Source of the DNA: an uncultured Chryseolinea sp.
GTDB lineage: Bacteria > Bacteroidota > Bacteroidia > Cytophagales > Cyclobacteriaceae
DNA: 18,378 bases
Assembly: GCA_946478915.1 (NCBI GenBank)
Contig: CAMLER010000016.1
Coordinates: 1 to 18,378 of the forward strand
Direction: 5' to 3'
The stretch's first letter is position 1, and every line of letters starts with the position of its first letter. The notes beneath the pieces were generated by a model. It was given only the letters and a program-made list of their open reading frames with translations, ran no database searches and was not told the DNA's origin. A program made the translations under genes and the position numbers. This document shows positions 1 through 6,988 of the stretch, piece by piece.

Positions 1-1424
1 TCGATATCGGCAATCTTAATAGTTAAAGTTACCAGGGAGTCGCATCCCTCGTTGCTCTTAAACAATTCAGTATAGTCTCCAGGTTGTGAAATCAGCTGAG
101 ATCCAAACTCGTATGAGCCATTCCTGCAAATTGAAATTTCGCCTGCATCAACGGTATAACTGCACGGTGGTTCAAATGCACAAAGGAAAAAATTCGACCC
201 GTTTTCTTTGGCGTAACTAAAAACGCGAAGGAGAATCGTCTGGCCAGCAAGGGTCTTATCGGACAAAGAATATGAATCGTCATTTTCTATACATTCGAGT
301 TGGTTAAGATTTTGGCACGTACCGGAATACAAGGCAATAGAGGGAGGTACGGAACCCTGTTGCGACTCGGTTTCGATTTGTAACTTTCCGGAAGCGGGCA
401 CAACGGCTTTGAACCACACATCCCCGCCGCGGTAAGAATTGCATGATGGTACCGGCATGGTGGCTGCATCTTCCTCCGTGGCCTGACTGTTCGTATAGCC
501 TTCGGGTGAGCATTCAGTGCCTATGGGTATCGTGATCGCATCGACGCAATTGTCGTTCACGGGACTACCCTCCTCGTAAAGGCAAAGGGAGAAATTTGCT
601 CCTTCATCATTCCCATAAGAAAAAAATCGTAAGTAGATCAATTCGCCCGCTAGTGATGGGTCGCTTATAGTGGCAGTAGGATCGTTTGTACTGCAAGAAA
701 TTGTCTGGAAGTCACTACAACTGCCAGTGTATGCTACCATAGACGGATGCGTCGAGCCTGTGATCCTTTCCTTGCTTATACGCAACGTTCCGGTCACAGG
801 CATTAGCACTTTAAACCAGACGTCACCCCCACGGTATTCACCGCATACCGGCTGGGGTGCGACGTCCGCCTGGGCTGTGCTAAACATATTGGTGTGCTGT
901 CTCGGTTTGCAGCTCTCTTCGACCTGCAGCATTACGGCATTTTCGCACCGATCGTTAGCTGGAATGTCAGGTTCATAAATACAGAGATCAAATGGACGTC
1001 CTACTGTACTGAAGTGACTGTACACCCGGATAAAGACTAACGCGCCGGCTATTGCTGGATTATTAATCGTGTTATCATGATCATTCCTGGCACATGCTAT
1101 CTCCTGAAAGTTTCCACAGTTTCCTGAGTATATGGTAAACGAAGGAGGAACGGCACCAAATGCATTGTCAACCTCTACTCTAAGCGCACCGGAGGCAGGC
1201 ATTGTCGTTTTAAACCAGACATCTGTTCCCACAAAGGACCCACACGTTGGATCAGGAGCAATAGTATTCCCTTCTGATGTAGCGTTCTCATTCGAATATC
1301 GTAGAAGCGAACATTCGCTCCCGACGGTCAGCACGATTGCATTGGCACAATTATCGTTAGGCTGGCCGTATCCGGTAACCAGCCCTCCACCAAATAAAAC
1401 CAGAAGGGAAATACAGAATTTCAT
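1..1424 (-). CDS. Secreted repeat protein, probable cell-surface/adhesin type (C-terminus cut by window edge)
   Basis: One uninterrupted frame of 474 codons runs from ATG at 1424 off the left edge, so the stop and C-terminus are missing. Residues 1-20 form a signal peptide (hydrophobic FCISLLVLFGGGLV). Three tandem repeats follow at about residues 23-153, 157-285 and 290-418. Each opens with N-D-x-C-x-(N/D)-A, has a central (T/G)DVWFK motif at 68, 201 and 335, a 'P-S...Y-(S/T)-G-x-C' segment, and ends in F-x-L-C-x-(Y/F)-E. The 133-134 residue spacing and paired cysteines suggest disulfide-bonded beta-sandwich domains. From about residue 421 a new module resembles the 'TYT.F.S..GCDSLVTL' repeats of large Bacteroidota exported proteins, which usually precede a type IX secretion signal. 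That signal would lie beyond the edge and is inferred. The start lies 12 nt after the stop of the upstream lipoprotein gene, so co-transcription is likely. Ligand and function are unknown. Confidence 0.85.
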   Translation of the reverse strand, partial: MKFCISLLVLFGGGLVTGYGQPNDNCANAIVLTVGSECSLLRYSNENATSEGNTIAPDPTCGSFVGTDVWFKTTMPASGALRVEVDNAFGAVPPSFTIYSGNCGNFQEIACARNDHDNTINNPAIAGALVFIRVYSHFSTVGRPFDLCIYEPDIPANDRCENAVMLQVEESCKPRQHTNMFSTAQADVAPQPVCGEYRGGDVWFKVLMPVTGTLRISKERITGSTHPSMVAYTGSCSDFQTISCSTNDPTATISDPSLAGELIYLRFFSYGNDEGANFSLCLYEEGSPVNDNCVDAITIPIGTECSPEGYTNSQATEEDAATMPVPSCNSYRGGDVWFKAVVPASGKLQIETESQQGSVPPSIALYSGTCQNLNQLECIENDDSYSLSDKTLAGQTILLRVFSYAKENGSNFFLCAFEPPCSYTVDAGEISICRNGSYEFGSQLISQPGDYTELFKSNEGCDSLVTLTIKIADI

Positions 1425-1436
1425 CTTTACATGAGA

Positions 1437-1745
1437 TCAATCGATCTTCTCACATTTGCAATCATTTGCCGGATTCGCGAACTGACCTATTGGACATTCC
1501 GCGGATGGTGGACAATCAGATTCGATTTCGCAATTCGGTCCGGTAAATCCCGAGGGACATGCGCAGAAGCATACGCCATCTAAAAAGCCGTTCTCTCCTC
1601 CGTTCTGACATGTTTTCTCACATGGCGTCACGTCATCATCTTCATCGTCGGAGCTACAACCATGCATCATTAAAAAACCAACTCCCAGGCTAGCTGCAAC
1701 CACAACGGGTAACACCGTTTTTTTCATTTTCATAAATAGTTTCAT
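1437..1745 (-). CDS. Small lipoprotein with EGF-like module
   Basis: This is a 102-residue protein. The N-terminus (basic start, then VLPVVVAASLGVGFLMMHGC) looks like a lipoprotein signal with Cys30 as the lipidated residue, although H at -2 makes the lipobox imperfect. An Asp/Glu-rich linker (31-39) follows, as is common in exposed Bacteroidota lipoproteins. Residues 42-72 match an EGF-like domain: C42, C46, 'QNGG', C59, then CACPSGFTGPNC, which fits the classical C-x-C-x5-G-x2-C EGF signature. The last 30 residues carry four more cysteines (78, 84, 96, 98). It lies between two other exported-protein genes with gaps of 26 and 12 nt, so it is probably the middle gene of an operon. Start codons at residues 5 and 7 are also possible. 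A binding or structural surface role is inferred. Confidence 0.8.
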   Translation of the reverse strand: MKLFMKMKKTVLPVVVAASLGVGFLMMHGCSSDDEDDDVTPCEKTCQNGGENGFLDGVCFCACPSGFTGPNCEIESDCPPSAECPIGQFANPANDCKCEKID

Positions 1746-1771
1746 TTTTTATCGGGTTAAATTGAAGTATC

Positions 1772-2962
1772 TTATTCGTAATGCTCTGGAATATATGTGA
1801 CGATTGGATTCCAGTTAACCAACCGCCTTCGATAAACGGAAGCCCATTGTTCACCATTAAGAGTCTGGATGATGATCAGGCTGTGGCATGTAACAAGCAC
1901 AGTACCTCCAAAAAGACCCCATCCACTGGTAGTACTAGTCCCATCCATTGCATTCCGGCGTGAAGTGACAGTGAAATAAATTTGGTCTGATTGAGGAGAA
2001 TAGGAATGATTTCCTTCTTCCTCGGTGCGCTTGCGATTAACAAAGTAACCAACTGTTGCACTGCAATAGTCACTTGAGTCAGTGGCATATGTTTTATCCT
2101 CGTGATCCATAAATCGCGCATAAGTACCATCGTTGAACAGGTGTAGTGATTCAAAATAGCGCACATAGTACTGGTCATCAACGATTACAGGCACGTACTC
2201 AGGATTAGCAGGCGTGCAGTGCGGATCATCTTTAGATGGCCAACTGAATCCGTTCCAGCAGCAGCCCCCGTGATCGAACGGAGTAAGTTTGATGAACATG
2301 CCTGGAGCGTAAGCATTGTAAATGTCTCCATTCTTGTCTGTTACATTTGTAAACTCCCAGATCCAATCCATGCAGCCATCAGCGCAATCAGCACCAAGCG
2401 TCGAACAGATTCCATCTTCCGGATCTTCCAGTGTAACAACTCTGACAAATTTCTTTACTGGAATTCCATTGACGTGAGGAAGAATGGTTATCTCGAATGA
2501 GAATGGAAAATCCATACCATCTATATCATCCATATAGAAAATAAAAACATCAGTGTTGTCCCGGGATTCTTCCTCCACAACCGGTACATCGTAATAAAAA
2601 GTGCTATTGGAAACAGCTACATAGAACCCGGTTATGTCGTGCTGTCCATTGTGCCAGACTTGCACCCTCTCTCCGATCGGTGTACCCCTAACGGTGTACA
2701 GCGTGTCTTTGAAATTGATTCGCACGTTACCTCCAGCGGGCAGAGGTGCAACACCGTTTTGACGGATTGAATTTTTAAATTTCAAATGTTCCAAAAGTTC
2801 ATCACCGGAGAAGGTTTTTGAATTCTTGGGATTTGCTCCTGAAGGGTTGTTACCCGTCGGATTCGGTTCAGGATCCACCTCCTTCTCACAAGACGTGAAA
2901 AACATAAGCAAGCCAAAACAAATTGAGCATAGCCCATTGGGCAGACAAATACCTGATTTCAT
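1772..2962 (-). CDS. Exported lipoprotein of unknown function
   Basis: This is a 396-residue protein. A hydrophobic segment ends in FFTSC with Cys25 as probable lipidation site, followed by a Glu/Asp/Pro/Asn-rich tether (26-48). The mature part has many aromatic residues and pairs of cysteines, including a 'CSTLGADCADGC' cluster near 186-197 and a 'GGCCW' motif near 232-236. The last 130 residues (LHLFNDGTY..., then IYFTVTSRR, ending in ...SVYRRRLVNW) have the alternating strand pattern of lipocalin-like C-terminal domains in Bacteroidota lipoproteins. That is only a resemblance. I do not recognise the family. It is the first of three exported-protein genes downstream of the LytTR two-component pair, after a 153-nt gap that may hold its own promoter. 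Confidence 0.8.
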   Translation of the reverse strand: MKSGICLPNGLCSICFGLLMFFTSCEKEVDPEPNPTGNNPSGANPKNSKTFSGDELLEHLKFKNSIRQNGVAPLPAGGNVRINFKDTLYTVRGTPIGERVQVWHNGQHDITGFYVAVSNSTFYYDVPVVEEESRDNTDVFIFYMDDIDGMDFPFSFEITILPHVNGIPVKKFVRVVTLEDPEDGICSTLGADCADGCMDWIWEFTNVTDKNGDIYNAYAPGMFIKLTPFDHGGCCWNGFSWPSKDDPHCTPANPEYVPVIVDDQYYVRYFESLHLFNDGTYARFMDHEDKTYATDSSDYCSATVGYFVNRKRTEEEGNHSYSPQSDQIYFTVTSRRNAMDGTSTTSGWGLFGGTVLVTCHSLIIIQTLNGEQWASVYRRRLVNWNPIVTYIPEHYE

Positions 2963-3035
2963 ATGCCTGTTCTTTAAATTGCCTTACACCTAATTCAACT
3001 TGAGAGGAGAACCCCTTTCTTGTTCAAGGTAGAAA

Positions 3036-3079
3036 CGAAAGTATGCCGCAGTGAAACGTGAGTTGCTGGTTGGCGGCAT
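3036..3079 (-). promoter_or_regulatory. Candidate promoter and inverted repeat upstream of the exported-protein operon
   Basis: On the minus strand, TACTTTCG (3036-3043) differs by one base from the Bacteroidota -7 element TAnnTTTG and lies 73 nt before the lipoprotein start. No good -33 TTG is seen. Immediately upstream are two perfect 7-bp inverted arms, ATGCCGC at 3043-3049 and GCGGCAT at 3073-3079, with centres 30 bp apart (about three helical turns). They could be half-sites for a dimeric regulator or a hairpin at the end of the regulator transcript. There is no T-run, so a simple terminator is unlikely. Confidence 0.3.
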
Positions 3080-3115
3080 TCAGTTTGTAATTGGAGGCGT
3101 GTAGGAATGCCTGGC

Positions 3116-3865
3116 TTACAACCTATGGAGTATACTGAGAAACTCTTCTTTTTTCCTGCGGGAAATATCGGCGTGATGTCCTTCGGTCAGAATTACATAT
3201 CCGCCCTCTCCCTTAACATATTTCTGTACGTGCTTTAAGCTAATAAGAGATGAGTTATGCACCCGGCAAAACCCGGAAGTGCCCAGCAGGTTCTCAAAAT
3301 CTTTTAAAGTCCGGGCTACAAGCTCCTTTCTGTGATTCACCATAAACAGGGTGGTGTAGCTTCCTTCGGCCTGACAATAAATAATATCATCGGTGTTAAA
3401 AAAATCAATGCCGTCATGGGTGGGAATCGCAACCTTTTCAATTTTTCCTGCCTTGAAATGAATATTATTAAGCAGTGATTCGAAGCGGTGCGTTACATTC
3501 GTTGCATCTGATCTATCTTTTACTTTCTGCACGGCCTGTCTTAATTCATCGGCATCAATAGGTTTTAACAAATAATCCAACGCGCTAAACTTGAAGGCCT
3601 TTACGGCATATTGGTCATAAGAAGTAACAAAAATCACCTGGAAGGTTACTGGCGCCAGCCGCTGCAGCAAATCGAATCCCGACATGCCTGGCATTTGAAT
3701 ATCCAGAAAAACTAGATCTGGCTTAAATTCGTTAATTGCTTCAATACCGCGCTGAGCATCTTCACATAGCGCCACGATGGAAACATCGGGACAGTATTTT
3801 TGTACGGCGTCCTTGATGGATTGCCGCCCGAGAGCTTCGTCATCAATAATTATCGTTCTAATCAT
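3116..3865 (-). CDS. LytTR-family response regulator
   Basis: This 249-residue cytoplasmic DNA-binding regulator receives phosphate from a partner kinase. The receiver domain (about 1-118) has the acidic pair D8/D9, phospho-acceptor D55 in 'FLDIQMPG', T81 and K101 in 'LLKP', so all key residues are present. The LytTR DNA-binding domain (about 143-248) shows the family pattern, including 'IIYCQAEGSYT', 'FCRVHNSSLISLKHV' and the C-terminal 'ADISRRKKEEF' segment. Its ATG overlaps the kinase stop in an ATGA junction, so the two are translationally coupled and almost certainly form a pair. The targets cannot be read from the sequence. The three exported-protein genes immediately downstream are the obvious candidates. 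Confidence 0.95.
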   Translation of the reverse strand: MIRTIIIDDEALGRQSIKDAVQKYCPDVSIVALCEDAQRGIEAINEFKPDLVFLDIQMPGMSGFDLLQRLAPVTFQVIFVTSYDQYAVKAFKFSALDYLLKPIDADELRQAVQKVKDRSDATNVTHRFESLLNNIHFKAGKIEKVAIPTHDGIDFFNTDDIIYCQAEGSYTTLFMVNHRKELVARTLKDFENLLGTSGFCRVHNSSLISLKHVQKYVKGEGGYVILTEGHHADISRRKKEEFLSILHRL

Positions 3866-5859
3866 ATCAATGGAATGGTAACTTCTACTCTCGTACCAAG
3901 TGCCTGGCCCTCAGCATCCTTCAAGTCTGTTATCTGAATAAGTTGCTTTTTAAACTCTTTGTTTAATAACTTGAGCCTTTCCTCTGTAATCTTCAGTCCC
4001 ATGGACTTGGTTTTCCAAACCGTCTTGCTCTGCATCTGATTCGACCGTTCCCTACCGATACCGTTATCTTCGATCTGGCAAACTAATAATCCATCGTTTT
4101 GTGCTATCGAAATGTCTATTTTACCATCTCCGGTTTGTGCTTTCGGTCTCAACCCATGCCATATTGCATTCTCGACGAAAGGTTGGAGCACCATAAAAGG
4201 CAAGAAAACATTCTCCGGATCAATATCTTTTGCAGTATTGAGATGATATCCGATACATCCGTTAAATCGCAACTCTTCCAATTGGATATAAGCTTCCAGC
4301 AGTGATATCTCATCTTTCAACGGAACTTCAGTGGATTCAGAATTTTCAAGTACTAACCGGATCAATTTCGAGAATTTAGAAAGGTAAATTGATGCTCTGT
4401 CGTTATGCCCTTCGATTATCATTTGATTAATTGAATTCATGCAGTTGAAAATAAAATGCGGATTGATTTGGGCTTGTAAGGCTTTCATCTTCAACTCGCT
4501 CAGCTGACTTTTAAAGTTGGCTTCTTTGACCTCATTGTTCTTTGCTTCCAATACTTTTTGATTTTTTAATCGCTGCATCAGTGTATAGACAATCAATCCG
4601 GCCAGCAAAGCAACGAGGATGATACCGGTGATAACGGAATTCTTAACGACGGACAAGCGCTGACGTTCCTTAATATTGACTTCATTTTCTTTCGACAAAA
4701 GTTCGATCTGCTGATCTTTCCGATCGGTTGCATATCGCGCCTTCAGCTCATTAACCTGTTTCAAAGAAGCCTCGTTAATCAAGCTGTCTTTCAACACAAC
4801 AAACTGTTTATAATAGTAGTACGATTGCCGCAGGTCTTTCTTTCTTTCATAAAGCAACGCCAACTTTTCATAGATGTCTCTTCTAAGTGACCGGGAACGT
4901 ATTGCGTCCGCAATTGCGAGTGCTTCTGTTAATAGTATTTCCGCCTGGTCAAAATTGCCTAAATAAGTTTGTGTCAGGCCAACCTGACTAAGACTGATAG
5001 CGCTCTCCCTTCTGTCGGGAAGATTCTTGCGTATTTCAAGTGATTGCCTGTGATAGATCAAAGCGCTGTCATGCTTCTGCAAATCGTTAAATAATCCGCC
5101 GATTGCTTCAAGATCATAAGCCACTGCCCATTGCTGGCCAATAGCCTTGTCGATGGCCAGGGCTTTGTTATAATACTTTAATGTCTGGTCATACTGCTTC
5201 GTAATTGAATATACGTTGCCCAGATTCATGAGCACATCCGCATTCATGCTATCCGTTTTCAATACCCTTTCGTAAACTTGAATAGCTTCGTCATAGTTGC
5301 CAGTGTTTTTCAGCACCGTACCAATCGCGTTAAGAATATGATTGATATCTGAAATATCCGACCGTGTTTCATGGATAGCCAGTGCTCGATAAAGAGCTTT
5401 TAAACCAGCTTCTGGCTCATCCATCTGCAAAAGAACAGTTCCTACCTGAAACAAGGCCCTTGCAACGCGGGATGAATCTCCCTGATTTCTGTGATATTCA
5501 ATGAAGGAGTTCAGGTGTTTCAACGCCTCGGTGTGATTTCCCTCAAAGCGTCCAATGCATCCATAGTAAAAATGGGCCATTGCTTCCCCCCGTGGATCCT
5601 CCAGCGCCAGCGCCAGATAATAGATACTATCTGCATACATTTTGGCGATAGCGGTTTCTGAACGTGTTGTCGCATAAAGCCAGCACAGTTCGCCATATAT
5701 CTTGAACCTTGCAGAGTCCTTTTGAGGATACTTTCTAAGAAGAAAAGCGAGGCTGTCCAGTTTTTCGCTTTCCTGCGCATGTGAAGGAGACAAGGCGCAT
5801 GTGAAGCAAAGGAAGAGAATAAACACAACCTGTTTGCATCTTCTTTTCATTGCGAACAT
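3862..5859 (-). CDS. TPR-containing LytS-type sensor histidine kinase
   Basis: This is a 665-residue membrane protein. Residues 1-29 look like a signal peptide. About seven tetratricopeptide repeats follow (roughly 90-360; for example 'GTVLKNTGNYDEAIQVYERVL' is split around 180-200), then a coiled coil (365-402). One membrane segment lies at about 408-427, and a short coiled coil leads into the His_kinase domain. The phospho-acceptor is H468 in 'QINPHFIFN'. The ATP-binding lid shows the N-box 'QPFVENAIWHGL' (559-570) and the G-box 'DNGIG' (598-602). The topology predicts periplasmic TPRs sensing a protein or peptide and a cytoplasmic kinase, a common Bacteroidota design. It overlaps the LytTR regulator by 4 nt. 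A second ATG at residue 4 could also be the start. Confidence 0.94.
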   Translation of the reverse strand: MFAMKRRCKQVVFILFLCFTCALSPSHAQESEKLDSLAFLLRKYPQKDSARFKIYGELCWLYATTRSETAIAKMYADSIYYLALALEDPRGEAMAHFYYGCIGRFEGNHTEALKHLNSFIEYHRNQGDSSRVARALFQVGTVLLQMDEPEAGLKALYRALAIHETRSDISDINHILNAIGTVLKNTGNYDEAIQVYERVLKTDSMNADVLMNLGNVYSITKQYDQTLKYYNKALAIDKAIGQQWAVAYDLEAIGGLFNDLQKHDSALIYHRQSLEIRKNLPDRRESAISLSQVGLTQTYLGNFDQAEILLTEALAIADAIRSRSLRRDIYEKLALLYERKKDLRQSYYYYKQFVVLKDSLINEASLKQVNELKARYATDRKDQQIELLSKENEVNIKERQRLSVVKNSVITGIILVALLAGLIVYTLMQRLKNQKVLEAKNNEVKEANFKSQLSELKMKALQAQINPHFIFNCMNSINQMIIEGHNDRASIYLSKFSKLIRLVLENSESTEVPLKDEISLLEAYIQLEELRFNGCIGYHLNTAKDIDPENVFLPFMVLQPFVENAIWHGLRPKAQTGDGKIDISIAQNDGLLVCQIEDNGIGRERSNQMQSKTVWKTKSMGLKITEERLKLLNKEFKKQLIQITDLKDAEGQALGTRVEVTIPLI

Positions 5860-5861
5860 AT

Positions 5862-5919
5862 CTCTGTGAGACAGAGTTTTAAACTTGAAAGACCAACCTA
5901 GTTGGATAGCTAATTTAGC
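5862..5919 (-). promoter_or_regulatory. Three consecutive inverted repeats upstream of the kinase operon
   Basis: The DNA just before the kinase start holds three dyads: CTCTGT-gag-ACAGAG (5862-5876), CCAAC-cta-GTTGG (5893-5905) and GCTAA-t-TTAGC (5909-5919). All arms are perfect. The first would form a hairpin in the mRNA leader 2 nt before the start codon and may affect translation. The other two could be operators, possibly for autoregulation. An imperfect -7-like TAAAATTG on the minus strand (5919-5926) lies just upstream. Function is inferred. Confidence 0.35.
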
Positions 5920-6098
5920 AATTTTATACGGCCCCGATCAATACTATTAGTCATGCATTGCAAAACCTGAGTGCCGCTGCCTCTGGAGAAAGTGTAGCGG
6001 AATTTTCTATCTTCGTTCAAGAAGTGGATGATAATCGCGCGGCGACGACCAATGAAAGCAACGTTGTGAGACTTCAGCTTCGCCACCAAAAACCGTAG
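5919..6098 (+). pseudogene. Possible remnant of an exported-protein gene (FnIII-like end)
   Basis: Between two stops there is a 59-codon open stretch with no ATG. Its translation contains 'HALQNLSAAASGES', 'FSIFVQEVDDNRAATT' and 'NESNVVRLQL' and then stops. The pattern resembles the last strands of a fibronectin-III-like domain in Bacteroidota surface proteins (a '.VRAVD.....SNVV.L' ending). It lacks a start, signal peptide and the rest of a gene, so it is best read as a decayed 3' fragment, or a chance open frame. It lies 21 nt before the methyltransferase start. Confidence 0.25.
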
Positions 6099-6119
6099 AA
6101 GAAATCCACTGGAAGCATC

Positions 6120-6926
6120 ATGCACCCCCTCATTACCAGCCTCCAAAATCCGAAAATTAAATACATTCTCTCTTTGGAAAAGTCGAGAGAAAGAAAGAAA
6201 CAAAACCAATTTGTGATTGAGGGTGTTAGGGAACTTGGATTTGCAACAGGTAGTGGATATAAAATCGACAGTGTGTTTTTTTGTCCGACGATTATCGCTC
6301 CATCGGAGGTTCTAGCGATTGTAAAGAACGAACAACTGTTGGTGCCTGTGGATGAAAATGTTTTTAGCAAAATTGCTTATCGTGAAAGTACTGAAGGAGT
6401 GATCGCGCTGGCTGAAAAAAAACATCATGCGTTAAATGCCATAAGGCTAAGTTCAAATCCTTTGGTTTTAGTGCTGGAATCGATTGAAAAGCCGGGCAAC
6501 ATGGGGGCGGTTCTGCGCACGGCAGATGCTGCGGGTATCGATGCGGTTATCATTTGTGATCCTCTCGTTGATTTTTATAATCCGAATGTAATTAGATCCA
6601 GTGTTGGATGCGTGTTTACCAATCAGTTAGCATATGCGTCGTCGGAAGAAACGATTGAGTGGCTATCCAAAAATGATATTCTTATTTATTGTACACACCT
6701 GAAGGCCTCCAAATCATATCACAAAATAGACTTCACAAAACCATCTGCTATCGTTATGGGAACCGAGTCATCCGGGCTATCCGAAACTTGGACTAAGTAT
6801 TCGTCCCAAAATATCATTATTCCTATGCAGGGAAAGATTGACTCCCTGAACGTTTCCACGGCTGCAGCAATCGTTGTTTTTGAGGCATCAAGGCAGCGCG
6901 GCTTTAATACACCCGATAATAATTAA
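6120..6926 (+). CDS. SpoU/TrmH-family RNA 2'-O-methyltransferase
   Basis: This is a 268-residue SAM-dependent enzyme that methylates a ribose in rRNA or tRNA; the exact target nucleotide cannot be told. An N-terminal substrate-binding domain (about 1-100, starting with 'ITSLQNPKIKYILSL' and 'FVIEGVRE') is typical of TrmH-like 23S rRNA methyltransferases. The C-terminal SPOUT domain shows all three motifs: motif 1 at 115-145 with 'KPGNMGAVLRTADAAG' (N127, R133), motif 2 'IVMGTESSGLS' (211-221), and motif 3 'IPMQGKIDSLNVSTAAAI' (234-251), which forms the trefoil-knot cofactor site. Full length for the family. It is transcribed away from the two-component operon and stands alone, with 62 nt before the next gene on the same strand. 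Confidence 0.93.
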   Translation: MHPLITSLQNPKIKYILSLEKSRERKKQNQFVIEGVRELGFATGSGYKIDSVFFCPTIIAPSEVLAIVKNEQLLVPVDENVFSKIAYRESTEGVIALAEKKHHALNAIRLSSNPLVLVLESIEKPGNMGAVLRTADAAGIDAVIICDPLVDFYNPNVIRSSVGCVFTNQLAYASSEETIEWLSKNDILIYCTHLKASKSYHKIDFTKPSAIVMGTESSGLSETWTKYSSQNIIIPMQGKIDSLNVSTAAAIVVFEASRQRGFNTPDNN

Positions 6927-6988
6927 ATTTGTAGCCGCCGCTAGCATGCTTCAGCAATTTTATAAATTTATGATCCGGAAATTAATAA

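Noticed and set aside
1..1424. Apparent lack of a long gene, suggesting a pseudogene or frameshifts
   Set aside because: Reading the minus strand by hand gives one frame of 474 codons without a stop. It only looks absent because the stop codon is outside the window.
670..1434. Two plus-strand open frames of about 100 codons
   Set aside because: They are antisense to the repeats of the secreted protein, and their similarity to each other comes from those repeats. No start signals or family features.
5910..6370. Minus-strand open frames across the start of the methyltransferase
   Set aside because: They overlap the well-supported SpoU gene in antisense, with low-complexity translations and no family features.
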